Shown here in pieces: positions 6,636-13,961 of a DNA stretch of 14,788 nucleotides. Each line of letters begins with the position of its first letter. The stretch's first letter is position 1. A model generated the notes under the pieces. It did no database searches. It saw only the letters and a program-made list of their open reading frames with translations, and was not told where the DNA came from. The translations under genes and the position numbers were made by a program. The DNA comes from Candidatus Falkowiibacteriota bacterium (GTDB lineage: Bacteria; Patescibacteriota; Patescibacteriia; Patescibacteriales; UBA12465): NCBI GenBank assembly GCA_026396945.1, contig JAPLVX010000065.1, positions 1 to 14,788 on the forward strand. Reading direction: 5' to 3'.

Positions 6636-7436
6636 CTAATTTTCTTGAACAAAATACATGATTCCCTGCTGGCGCCCGGGATAATCACGACGATTTCTTA
6701 AGCTAAAACCCTGAGCGCTTAATAATTTGAAAATATATTCATCATTGAACTTATCATCCTGGCGATGATACTCAAGAATAATCGCCTTAACATCTTTGAG
6801 GCGAGAAAAATTATCTAAAATTTCATACTCCGCGCCTTCGCAGTCCATTTTAATCAAATCAACCTGATTAATTTTATTTTGATTTAAGAAAGAATCTAGG
6901 CTAAGGCCGTCAACTGGCTCACCTGTCTGCGCCTGTCCCAAGCTATAAGCATTGCTTTCTAAAGCTCCGACTTGCAACCAAGCTGGGCCATCCGTTCCGG
7001 TCACCGCCAGTTGATAAGAAAAAACCTGGTTTAAATTATTCAACTTAATGTTTTCTAACAATAAGGCAAAATTATCTTTAGCCGGTTCAAAACAGTAAAA
7101 GGTGGCCCGTGGTAATTTATTTTTCAAATAAAGACTAAAACTCCCCAGATGAGCGCCGATATCAATTATAATCGCTTCTGGCCGTAACGGTCGCAAAAGC
7201 TTAAAGGGATATTCTTGGCCGCTTAAAATCGTCACGACTTCATGAGCGTCAACTGAATGGCTTCTGACTTTTACTTTAAGACCGGAGTAAAACTTAATAA
7301 TTATGGCGTCCGTTTGATTTAAGCCCAGATAATCTTTAATAACTAGAGGCCAATTCTTAACGGTTTTAAAAGTTAAAAACAATTTATTAATAATCCGAAG
7401 ATAACGCTGGCCGACAATTAAAGAATATTTTGACAT
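6636..7436 (-). CDS. FkbM-family SAM-dependent methyltransferase
   Basis: This 266-residue protein matches the FkbM family (Methyltransf_21). These enzymes use S-adenosylmethionine to methylate hydroxyls of sugars or small molecules, often in surface glycan pathways. The SAM-binding motif is IIIDIGAHLGSFS at 89-101, with an acidic residue in CFEPAK (115-120). The family-typical DLIKMDCEGAE is at 193-203 and IILEYH at 219-224. No signal peptide or membrane helix is evident. The start lies 9 bp after the pyrG stop on the same strand, so the two are almost surely co-transcribed. No glycosyltransferases or sugar-biosynthesis genes are in the window, so the acceptor cannot be guessed. Confidence 0.88.
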   Translation of the reverse strand: MSKYSLIVGQRYLRIINKLFLTFKTVKNWPLVIKDYLGLNQTDAIIIKFYSGLKVKVRSHSVDAHEVVTILSGQEYPFKLLRPLRPEAIIIDIGAHLGSFSLYLKNKLPRATFYCFEPAKDNFALLLENIKLNNLNQVFSYQLAVTGTDGPAWLQVGALESNAYSLGQAQTGEPVDGLSLDSFLNQNKINQVDLIKMDCEGAEYEILDNFSRLKDVKAIILEYHRQDDKFNDEYIFKLLSAQGFSLRNRRDYPGRQQGIMYFVQEN

Positions 7437-7445
7437 AAATTGAAG

Positions 7446-9116
7446 CTAGACGTGTTTATTTTTCAGACCCTTACAAACTCGAATAAACTCTACGAATAAG
7501 GGGTGCGGGGCCAAAGGACGAGAAATATATTCGGGATGAAATTGCACGCCGATGTAAAAAGGATGAGCGGCAATTTCAATCGCTTCTACGATTTGTTCGT
7601 CCGGTGAAGTGCCGGCAATCGTTAGACCCAGGTCAGTGAATGACTGCAAATAATCATTATTAAATTCAAAACGGTGACGGTGACGTTCGGAAACTATTTT
7701 TTTATCAGTAAACCGCTCGTAAGCCTTAGCTAAATGGGTATTAGGTTTTATTTTACAAGGCCAGCCGCCTAAACGGATCGTGCCGCCGTAGCCTTTCTCC
7801 TTAATCAATTTAGCTTGACCAGGCATAATATGAATAACCGGATTAGTGGTTTTAGGATCGACTTCGGCCGAATTAGCGTCCTTAAGACCGGCCACATTGC
7901 GGGCGAATTCAATCACGGCCATCTGCATTCCGTAACACAAACCAAAATAAGGGACGCCATGCTCCCGGCAATATTTAATGGTTTTTATTTTCCCTTCACA
8001 ACCGCGGCCGCCCCAGCCTTGAGGGACAATCAAGCCGTCTAAATGTTTCAGCATCCCCACCCCTTTTTCTTCCACCTCTTCCGCACTCAACCACTCAATT
8101 TTAATCTTGCATTTATTATAAGCACCGGCATGTTTAATCGCTTCAATCACGCTAATATAAGAATCGCCCAAGGAGAAATCGCCGGTGGCAAAATACTTGC
8201 CAACAATGCCCACTTTAATTTCCGGCTTAGCTCTTTTAATAGCGGTGGCCATCTTCCGCCATTCCTGATTATCGGATTTCTTGCGCATCGGCAAGGAAAA
8301 TTTTTCTAAAATACTTTTGCTTAAATTCCCTTTCTCAAAATTTAAAGGAATATCATAAATCGAATCAATATCCGGCGCCGCAATTACATTATCAGCAAAG
8401 ACATTGCAATTAATGGCAATTTTACTCCGCCGGGCTTCGTCAATTGTCTTTTCACTCCGGGCGATTAAAAAGTCGGGCTGAATTCCGGCCGCTTGTAAGT
8501 TACGGACGGCGTGCTGGGTCGGTTTAGTCTTCATCTCCCCGATTTTGCTGGGAATCGGCAAGTACGAGACCATCACGAATAAAACATCTTTAGGATTCTG
8601 CAATTTCATTACTCGGGCTGCTTCTAAAAATAATAAATTTTCATATTCGCCCACCGTACCGCCAATTTCAATAATCATGATTTCGGCACCGGTCTTAGCG
8701 ACGGCTTTATCAATTCGGCTTCTTATTTCCTGCGGGATATGCGGCACGACTTGAACACATTTGCCTTTATATTCTAGATTTCTTTCTTTATCAATGACGG
8801 TGCGATAAACGCGACCGGTCGTCATATAACTTTCTTTATAAATATTCTTATTTAAGAATCTCTCATAATTACCGATGTCTTGATCGGTTTCATCGCCATC
8901 TTCGGTAACGAAAACTTCCCCGTGTTCAATCGGGTTCATGGTGCCGGCATCGACATTAATATAGGGGTCCATTTTAATACAGCTGACATTATAACCCCGG
9001 GCTTGTAAGATTTGTCCGATTGAAGCCGTGGTCACCCCTTTCCCGACTCCAGACATTACTCCGCCCACAACAAAAATGAACTTTGGGCTATTTTTAGATA
9101 AGTTTTTTTTGGCCAT
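7446..9116 (-). CDS. pyrG: CTP synthase (glutamine-hydrolysing)
   Basis: It makes CTP from UTP, ATP and glutamine in pyrimidine biosynthesis. The 556 residues hold the synthase domain (about 10-280) and a class I glutamine amidotransferase domain (about 300-550), linked in the usual order. The P-loop region is GGVMSGVGKG (18-27), nearer to the eukaryotic GGVISGIGKG than to the common bacterial GGVVSSLGKG. Next come KMDPYINVDAGTM (48-60) and HGEVFVTEDGDETDQD (65-80). The amidotransferase triad is C394 in FGLCYGMQ, H527 and E529 in FHPEY. The oxyanion region reads VPQGWGGRG (364-372) where VPGGFG is usual. Length is normal (about 545). Divergent promoters separate it from the small gene at 9243. 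Confidence 0.98.
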   Translation of the reverse strand: MAKKNLSKNSPKFIFVVGGVMSGVGKGVTTASIGQILQARGYNVSCIKMDPYINVDAGTMNPIEHGEVFVTEDGDETDQDIGNYERFLNKNIYKESYMTTGRVYRTVIDKERNLEYKGKCVQVVPHIPQEIRSRIDKAVAKTGAEIMIIEIGGTVGEYENLLFLEAARVMKLQNPKDVLFVMVSYLPIPSKIGEMKTKPTQHAVRNLQAAGIQPDFLIARSEKTIDEARRSKIAINCNVFADNVIAAPDIDSIYDIPLNFEKGNLSKSILEKFSLPMRKKSDNQEWRKMATAIKRAKPEIKVGIVGKYFATGDFSLGDSYISVIEAIKHAGAYNKCKIKIEWLSAEEVEEKGVGMLKHLDGLIVPQGWGGRGCEGKIKTIKYCREHGVPYFGLCYGMQMAVIEFARNVAGLKDANSAEVDPKTTNPVIHIMPGQAKLIKEKGYGGTIRLGGWPCKIKPNTHLAKAYERFTDKKIVSERHRHRFEFNNDYLQSFTDLGLTIAGTSPDEQIVEAIEIAAHPFYIGVQFHPEYISRPLAPHPLFVEFIRVCKGLKNKHV

Positions 9117-9122
9117 AGAAGA

Positions 9123-9151
9123 TTGACTTTATAAAATTATTATGGTATAAA
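9123..9151 (+). promoter_or_regulatory. Promoter of small gene at 9243
   Basis: TTGACT (9123-9128), 17 bp, TATAAA (9146-9151). It begins 6 bp beyond the pyrG start codon and points away from pyrG, giving a leader of about 85 bases for the 9243 gene. The minus-strand pyrG promoter must lie in the same 126-bp gap. Confidence 0.6.
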
Positions 9152-9157
9152 ATGTAT

Positions 9158-9185
9158 TATGTAAAAAATTATAGTTCCTTCAATT
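9158..9185 (-). promoter_or_regulatory. Possible pyrG promoter
   Basis: On the minus strand TTGAAG lies 16 bp before CATAAT, and a full TATAAT lacking a good -35 lies between them. The AT-rich gap offers more than one fit, so only the region is proposed. It overlaps or abuts the plus-strand promoter. Confidence 0.3.
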
Positions 9186-9242
9186 TTTAGAGAATTTTAA
9201 ATTTCCCCTCATAATTATAAACCCTTAAAATTAAAAGTTCTC

Positions 9243-9512
9243 ATGCTAAAACTAATGTATGAAAATGGCGGAATTCAACTTTCAGGCAAAAGTTCGGAGA
9301 TAGTCGCCTTTGGCGCCAATCCCGAAGAATTTGCCGGAGATCTCTTCGCCAACGATGAATCGTTGGCGCAAGACTTATTGATTGATAATGGTATTGCTAT
9401 TGAGATCCTTCATCACGATCTTGAGGAAATACGAGAATCAATCCAAGCCCTGCAAAGAGACTCTTCGCTCATGATTGATATCATGACTGACCAGGCGAAT
9501 AATGAATACTAA
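9243..9512 (+). CDS. Small acidic protein of unknown function (89 aa)
   Basis: I do not recognise this 89-residue protein. It is acidic and looks soluble. Residues 28-60 (PEEFAGDLFANDESLAQDLL and onward) and 58-80 (HHDLEEIRESIQALQRD) look helical; the latter could be a short coiled coil. It has no Cys and no transmembrane segment. Evidence that it is real: a TTGACT-17-TATAAA promoter upstream, a long terminator hairpin 26 bp after its stop, and an otherwise empty gap. ATG at 9243 was chosen as the first in-frame start; ATG at 9258 (MYENGG) is possible. It is divergent from pyrG and convergent with ctpA. It has no resemblance to the other small orphan at 6115. Confidence 0.65.
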   Translation: MLKLMYENGGIQLSGKSSEIVAFGANPEEFAGDLFANDESLAQDLLIDNGIAIEILHHDLEEIRESIQALQRDSSLMIDIMTDQANNEY

Positions 9513-9537
9513 CCGCTAAGTAGCAAACTAAGAGATG

Positions 9538-9569
9538 AGAAGGAGTAGTGTGAACCACTACTTCTTTTT
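9538..9569 (+). terminator. Terminator of 9243 gene, overlapping ctpA end
   Basis: AGAAGGAGTAGTG (9538-9550) pairs with CACTACTTCTTTT (9556-9568) over 13 bp with two G-U pairs around a TGAAC loop, and the U-rich run follows. Its right arm is also the stop codon and Lys-rich last codons of ctpA on the other strand. Confidence 0.75.
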
Positions 9570-10805
9570 CTTTAGTAAAAGTTCCAGGGCTTTATTAAAT
9601 TGCGGGTCAATATTTTTGTCTAAATCCGTCTGGCTAATCTTAACTTCAATATTCGGTTTAATTCCCTTATCATTAATGGCATCACCGGCCGGAGTTAACC
9701 ATTTGGCCACGGTGACTTTTAGGGATGAGCCATCGCTTAAATCTTTAACGGTCTGAACCGAGCCTTTGCCATAGGTATTCTCACCGATAAGCGTGGCTTT
9801 TTTATAATCGCGCAGAGCCCCAGCGACGATCTCGGAAGCTGAAGCGCTGCCGCCATTGACTAAAACTACGGTTGGAAAATCTTGTAACCGGGCGCTGCCG
9901 GAAGCAAAATCTTCATTGCGGCGATTACCATTAAACTGTTCGACCACCACCGGCCCTTCTTTTATCCATTCGCTGGCCATCGCAATCGCCGTCTCCAAAT
10001 AACCACCCGGATTATTACGTAAATCTAAAATAAGGCCCTTAGGATTTTTCAACATAATATCTTGCACGGCGGCGGCAAATAAAGCGTCGGTATCATTATT
10101 GAAATTGCTTACTTTAATTACATAAATTCCATCCTTTCTCATTTCGGTCGTGACGCTTTTAACGATAATAATATCACGAGTAATCGTATAATCTTTCGGC
10201 TTATCACTCTTCCCGCGCATGATCGTTAGGGTTACTTTAGTTCCCTTCGGCCCGCGAATTTGTTTTACCGCCTCATCAACACTGAGACCCAGGGCGGATT
10301 TGCCGTCAATCGCTAAAATTTTATCGCCGGCTTTAATCCCCACCTTGGCGGCCGGTAAACCGTCAAGTGGCGCAATCACCGTGATCATTTCATTACGCAC
10401 CCCGACTTCCGCGCCAATACCTTCAAAGGTGCCGGCCAAATCATCATTAAATTCTTTAGTGGCTGTCGGATCCATAAATAAAGTGTAAGGATCGCCCAGT
10501 GACGCAGCCAAACCTTTCAAAGACCCGTAGAACATTTCCTTATCTTTAATCTTATTCTTATCCACGAATTCTGTTTTTAGGTTTTGCCAAACCTCCCAAT
10601 ATAAATCAAAATTGACGTCGCTAGAAACAGTCGTCGGACTGCTAACAGCCGTTAAATCATAGGAATAAGCTAAACGACGATCCATCAAGCGACTAATAAG
10701 ATTGGTTTGATTCTTCTGGCCCCAATAAATTCCGCCGCTGAAAGAGACGGCCACGATGGCCAAAACCAGGACGGAGAGTAATATTTTTTTTAATTTTTTA
10801 TTCAT
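9558..10805 (-). CDS. ctpA: C-terminal processing peptidase (S41 family)
   Basis: CtpA-type proteases act outside the cytoplasmic membrane and cut proteins near their C-termini. The 415 residues show an N-terminal membrane anchor or uncleaved signal (about 7-27), then a helical segment with LGDPYTLFM (103-111). The PDZ domain is at about 125-200 (GTFEGIGAEVG, GIKAGDKILAIDG), followed by the S41 protease domain with LDLRNNPGGYL (260-270). The catalytic set matches Bacillus CtpB by spacing: S322 in GGSASASE, K347 in NTYGKGSVQ and Q351. WLTPAGDAINDKGIKPNIEV (369-388) ends the core. The tail is KKKK. It lies 10 bp after cvpA in the same direction, a common pairing. ctpA is used here as the family name. 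Confidence 0.95.
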   Translation of the reverse strand: MNKKLKKILLSVLVLAIVAVSFSGGIYWGQKNQTNLISRLMDRRLAYSYDLTAVSSPTTVSSDVNFDLYWEVWQNLKTEFVDKNKIKDKEMFYGSLKGLAASLGDPYTLFMDPTATKEFNDDLAGTFEGIGAEVGVRNEMITVIAPLDGLPAAKVGIKAGDKILAIDGKSALGLSVDEAVKQIRGPKGTKVTLTIMRGKSDKPKDYTITRDIIIVKSVTTEMRKDGIYVIKVSNFNNDTDALFAAAVQDIMLKNPKGLILDLRNNPGGYLETAIAMASEWIKEGPVVVEQFNGNRRNEDFASGSARLQDFPTVVLVNGGSASASEIVAGALRDYKKATLIGENTYGKGSVQTVKDLSDGSSLKVTVAKWLTPAGDAINDKGIKPNIEVKISQTDLDKNIDPQFNKALELLLKKKK

Positions 10806-10815
10806 ATTTAAAATT

Positions 10816-11331
10816 TTAAATAATTGATTGTAAAGCTTTGAGCGCGTTAGGCAGAATCGGCAAAATTAGATTAACTATTTTTAATAATAAAGGGGCAATT
10901 TTAGAAGCGCTTAACTGGCTCCCGAATAGACTGCTAATTAAAGTATAACGCGAAACCACGAATATAATTAAGCCCAAAAATAAAGCCCCCTCAACAAAAC
11001 CTAGGGCGGCACCCAGGAGCCGATTAATTAATTTAGTAAACGGGATAATGGAAATGAGTTTGAATATTTTTTCCACAACAACAAATAGGATATCGGTTAG
11101 ACGAGTAACCACCACAAATAAAACGATGAAAACGATTACCTTACCTAGATTATCATGGCCGCGGAATAAACCTTGACCCCAAGTAAAAAACTGCAAGTAA
11201 AAATGGCTGGCGATAAAGGCGCCTAAGATTATACCAACAATATGTCCGAATAGTCTAATCAGACCCTTGGAAAAGCCGTAAAAGATAAAACCGACCCAGA
11301 GAATTATTAAGACAAGATCGAACCAGGACAT
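10816..11331 (-). CDS. cvpA: CvpA-family membrane protein
   Basis: This 171-residue protein has about four membrane helices (roughly 3-20, 26-46, 64-86 and 104-130, by hydrophobicity). It opens with the CvpA pattern MSWFDLVLIILWVGFIFYGFSKG, in which WFDLV and the later FxKGLIRL are typical. CvpA was first linked to colicin V production and later to envelope stress and bile tolerance; its biochemical role is not settled. It precedes ctpA by 10 bp and follows the 123-bp dyad after rsmI, so expression may depend on that structure. No Shine-Dalgarno sequence precedes the ATG. Length is normal for the family (about 160-180). Confidence 0.85.
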   Translation of the reverse strand: MSWFDLVLIILWVGFIFYGFSKGLIRLFGHIVGIILGAFIASHFYLQFFTWGQGLFRGHDNLGKVIVFIVLFVVVTRLTDILFVVVEKIFKLISIIPFTKLINRLLGAALGFVEGALFLGLIIFVVSRYTLISSLFGSQLSASKIAPLLLKIVNLILPILPNALKALQSII

Positions 11332-11343
11332 AGTTTTTTTAAC

Positions 11344-11466
11344 AAATAATAATTTAAAATTGTATTTCCGGAGCGAATCAATTTTTACCCAGCAAACTGA
11401 GGTGTAGTTTCAGTTTGCGTAGGAAAAATTGTCTGAGCGAAGAAATATAATTTTAAATTATTATTT
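11344..11466. repeat. 123-bp imperfect dyad filling the rsmI-cvpA gap
   Basis: Two 57-base arms (11344-11400 and 11410-11466) are inverted copies around a 9-base loop, with the centre at 11405. Matching blocks, outside in, are AAATAATAATTTAAAATT (18 bp perfect), one G/A difference, TATTTC, an 11-base mismatched block, AATTTTT, a 5-base mismatched block and GCAAACTGA. No indels are needed. GAGCGAA occurs in both arms in the same direction inside the mismatched block. As RNA it would be one long hairpin with an internal loop in the cvpA leader. It may be a MITE-like element or a regulatory RNA structure; no target duplication is seen. Confidence 0.85.
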
Positions 11467-11468
11467 AC

Positions 11469-12086
11469 TTATAAGTCACTAAAACAAACTCCCCCTTTTG
11501 CGAAATAGAAAGATTCATGTAATTTTGTTAACTCGCGACCAATTATTACTTTAAGCGTCGGTTCAAATTCGCTTAATAATTTTAAAATCCGATGCTTTGA
11601 TTCATAAATTACGACCGGATAAGGACAGGCGGCAATTTCTTTCAAAGCGGTCTGACGGCCCTTTTTATGAGGTAAAAAGCCATAAAACCAGAATTTGTCG
11701 GCCGCAATTCCGGCGACTGATAATAGAGTAGTGACGGCGGAGACACCCGGAATGGGAACAATGTTAATGGTGGCGCCGAATTTATCTCTCACCGCGGCCA
11801 CTAATTGCCCGCCCGGGTCGGCAATGCCCGGGGTGCCGGCGTCAGTAATCAGGGCTAAATCATGATTTGCTTCCAGTAAAGAAAAAATTTTGTCTAATTT
11901 AGTTTGGCCGGAATGATGATGATAAGAAATAAGGGGCGTTTTAATCTCGTAATGATTCAATAATTTCTGACCGACCCGGGTATCTTCGCTCAAAACGTAG
12001 CCTACCTCTTTTAAAATCCGAAGCGACCGGAGAGTCACATCTTCTAAATTTCCAATCGGCGTGGCCACAATATATAAATTCGGCAT
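11469..12086 (-). CDS. rsmI: 16S rRNA 2'-O-methyltransferase RsmI, C-terminus altered
   Basis: RsmI methylates the 2'-OH of C1402 in 16S rRNA with S-adenosylmethionine. The N-terminus MPNLYIVATPIGNLEDVTLR, SEDTR (33-37), LITDAGTPGIADPG (79-92) and PIPGVSA (111-117) are the family's conserved motifs. FWFYGFLPHKKGR (132-144), YESKHR and GRELTKLHE (183-191) follow. The open frame then ends SFYFAKGGVCFSDL at residue 205, while typical members have about 220-290 residues and continue with RGT...E...KGEFV. In the other frame the same DNA reads KGEFVLVTYK and then a stop at 11465-11467. Thus the end is frameshifted at a G5 run (11491-11495), and about 15-20 usual residues before it also appear to be missing. 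Activity is uncertain. It starts 12 bp after the upstream membrane-protein gene. Confidence 0.9.
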   Translation of the reverse strand: MPNLYIVATPIGNLEDVTLRSLRILKEVGYVLSEDTRVGQKLLNHYEIKTPLISYHHHSGQTKLDKIFSLLEANHDLALITDAGTPGIADPGGQLVAAVRDKFGATINIVPIPGVSAVTTLLSVAGIAADKFWFYGFLPHKKGRQTALKEIAACPYPVVIYESKHRILKLLSEFEPTLKVIIGRELTKLHESFYFAKGGVCFSDL

Positions 12087-12098
12087 AATTAAAGATAA

Positions 12099-13796
12099 TT
12101 AGCTCATCTTATCTTTTCTTTCTTTAACGTAACGTGTCCAATCTTCGGCAATCTCAATTAAAACCTTAAAGGGGGCTTCAATAATAAAATCAAAAATGAA
12201 AATAAAAATATTGATTTTAGACACATTGCTGGATAACCAGCGGCCGATGGAAATAATCGGCAGGTAAAACAAATCGACTAAAAAATTCAAGAGATTATCT
12301 TTCCGATCAATAATAATTAATTCTTTGATGCCGCGAGTGGTAATAATACTAAAGAAACTGACGAAGGCCAAGAAGAATAAGAAGATTGTGATACTCACCC
12401 AATTGAAACCAACCTGCGTTAGGGCCCAAATTATAAAGTATAAAGAAACTACGAAGGCAGCCGCGTAAATAATATTAAAAATCGAGTTGATAATGAAACC
12501 GCGTTTAACTGGTTTGCGTAAAATAATCGGTTGCCGTCGTTCCTCGCCGACAAAAGCGATTTCTTTTACGCCCTCAACGATCTTTTCTGTGTTGCTATCG
12601 GTTGGCGATGACGTTAAAAAGACAATAAAAAATAATAATAGGGCGGGAAAAATAACATTAACACCTAAGGCTAAATAATTTATTTTCTCCCCGAACCAAT
12701 GAATCGCTGGAATTTCAATTATAAAAACAAAAATTGACTTGGTTAAAAAGATATAAATAATACTGCGTACCGCCGCCCGCCATAAGCGCCCCTTGGCTTT
12801 TTTGTATTTCTTGTTACAAGTCTTGCGAACTAAATTTAAAAAAGTTTTAGTATTTTTCTTAATTTCTCCGAATATCTTAGCCGGATCCGGCTCGACCGTT
12901 TCCGCTAAAATCGTAAAGTATAGCCCGTAGGCGCGCACGACTTTGTCCAGTTGCTTGGCCAGGGGATGATTAAGCTGATAATCCATGATGGCAAAAATCT
13001 CCTGAATATTATCAATAATTTTTCTCGACTGGCTGGATTCTAAGTCGGCCTCCTCAATGTAATATTTAAATAAGATTAGACTAAGCATGTCGGCGTCAAA
13101 CTTTAAAAAAGTCCGACTAATCGCTAAATAAATCTGGATTTCTAAATCCTTTTCATAAGGCAAATCCGCTGGAAGCTTAATATTTTTCGATAAAATATTA
13201 AACATATTAGCCACCATCACGGCTTTAACTTTATTGGTCTCCAAGCTGGCCTCAATCTCGCAAGCGGCAAGCGTTAATAATCTTTTAATTAAATTATTCT
13301 TTTTCTGAAACAAGCCCTGAACTTTGCTAAAATCAGTTTTTAAATTTAGGACGGAATTTATTTTTAAAACACATTGGTCCTTAAGGCGCAAATACTTTTC
13401 CAGTAAAACGGTAACTTCGTTTAATTGAGTTTCCGGCACCTTGTCGTTCGACAAATAACTGCCCCGAATTAATTCCACGATCAAATGCGAGGAAATTTCC
13501 TCAATTTTAGCCTTTTTAAGTACCCCTTCGATTACTATCTGCCGTTTTAAAATTCGTTCAATCGCATTTTTACGCAATAAATGCTCCTCGTCATAATCAA
13601 CCGCGTTTCTGACTTTTTCATAGAAAAAAGACAATTTGGAGATCAAGGACGAAACATGAATTTTCGGCGTTTCGTCATCTTCTTCCAAATTTTTGTTTTT
13701 AGCATTAAAAATTACCTGGAAAAGCTTTTTGGCGTCGCCGCTTACTTCGGCGCCGCCATCGTCTTCCAGTCGTTTAATAAGATTAGGGCTAACCAT
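12099..13796 (-). CDS. Large helical membrane protein of unknown function (565 aa)
   Basis: I do not recognise a named family. Residues 1-335 are hydrophilic and mostly helical, with many Lys, Glu and Leu (for example 75-110 and 120-180). The C-terminal part has about five membrane helices (near 343-362, 375-394, 434-459, 465-485 and 526-545, by eye). Between the second and third is a polar loop (395-432) ending in the basic stretch RRQPIILRKPVKRG. A short amphipathic tail (EDWTRYVKERKDKMS) ends the protein. It has no signal peptide, so the large N-terminal domain probably lies in the cytoplasm. It heads the cluster with rsmI, cvpA and ctpA and has its own promoter. The start at 13796 is the first ATG about 20 bases after the expected transcript start. 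Confidence 0.85.
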   Translation of the reverse strand: MVSPNLIKRLEDDGGAEVSGDAKKLFQVIFNAKNKNLEEDDETPKIHVSSLISKLSFFYEKVRNAVDYDEEHLLRKNAIERILKRQIVIEGVLKKAKIEEISSHLIVELIRGSYLSNDKVPETQLNEVTVLLEKYLRLKDQCVLKINSVLNLKTDFSKVQGLFQKKNNLIKRLLTLAACEIEASLETNKVKAVMVANMFNILSKNIKLPADLPYEKDLEIQIYLAISRTFLKFDADMLSLILFKYYIEEADLESSQSRKIIDNIQEIFAIMDYQLNHPLAKQLDKVVRAYGLYFTILAETVEPDPAKIFGEIKKNTKTFLNLVRKTCNKKYKKAKGRLWRAAVRSIIYIFLTKSIFVFIIEIPAIHWFGEKINYLALGVNVIFPALLLFFIVFLTSSPTDSNTEKIVEGVKEIAFVGEERRQPIILRKPVKRGFIINSIFNIIYAAAFVVSLYFIIWALTQVGFNWVSITIFLFFLAFVSFFSIITTRGIKELIIIDRKDNLLNFLVDLFYLPIISIGRWLSSNVSKINIFIFIFDFIIEAPFKVLIEIAEDWTRYVKERKDKMS

Positions 13797-13822
13797 AAGA
13801 TTAATTATATTGGCTTTATTTT

Positions 13823-13851
13823 ATTGTATCTTTTTTGGTCAAAAAAGGCAA
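13823..13851 (-). promoter_or_regulatory. Promoter of membrane-protein/rsmI/cvpA/ctpA cluster
   Basis: On the minus strand TTGCCT (13846-13851), a 17-bp spacer and TACAAT (13823-13828). The leader would be about 20 bases. No other good promoter was seen before rsmI, cvpA or ctpA. Confidence 0.55.
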
Positions 13852-13884
13852 ACTCTAAAATTAAGAGGGAAAAGGTCTAAACCC

Positions 13885-13913
13885 TTGACAGGGGTCGGAC
13901 AATTGTCTATATT
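13885..13913 (+). promoter_or_regulatory. Promoter of secE-nusG operon
   Basis: TTGACA (13885-13890), a 17-bp spacer and TATATT (13908-13913), the same hexamers and spacing as the rpmA promoter. The transcript should start near 13920, about 40 bases before secE. Confidence 0.85.
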
Positions 13914-13923
13914 ATTAGTAGAT

Positions 13924-13950
13924 AAAAGTGGCCTCGGCGGGCTGTTTTTT
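13924..13950 (+). terminator. Terminator-like hairpin in secE leader (possible attenuator)
   Basis: AAAAGTGGCC (13924-13933) can pair with GGCTGTTTTT (13940-13949) around a TCGGCG loop, 10 bp including three adjacent G-U pairs. The descending arm ends in six Ts. It begins almost at the expected transcript start and ends 12 bases before the secE ATG. Three G-U pairs make it weaker than a standard terminator. Confidence 0.4.
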
Positions 13951-13961
13951 AAATCAATAAT

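Noticed and set aside
8043..8309. Plus-strand open frames inside pyrG
   Set aside because: They are frame shadows of a highly conserved enzyme gene with no separate signals.
11344..11466. Integron attC site or CRISPR-like unit for the dyad
   Set aside because: It lacks the RYYYAAC/GTTRRRY core pair of attC, is a single copy in the window, and has no integrase or cas gene nearby.
11463..11500. Programmed frameshift producing full RsmI
   Set aside because: A4G5 could slip, but there is no downstream signal specific to frameshifting and the expected C-terminal helix is shortened anyway; kept only as one option in the finding.
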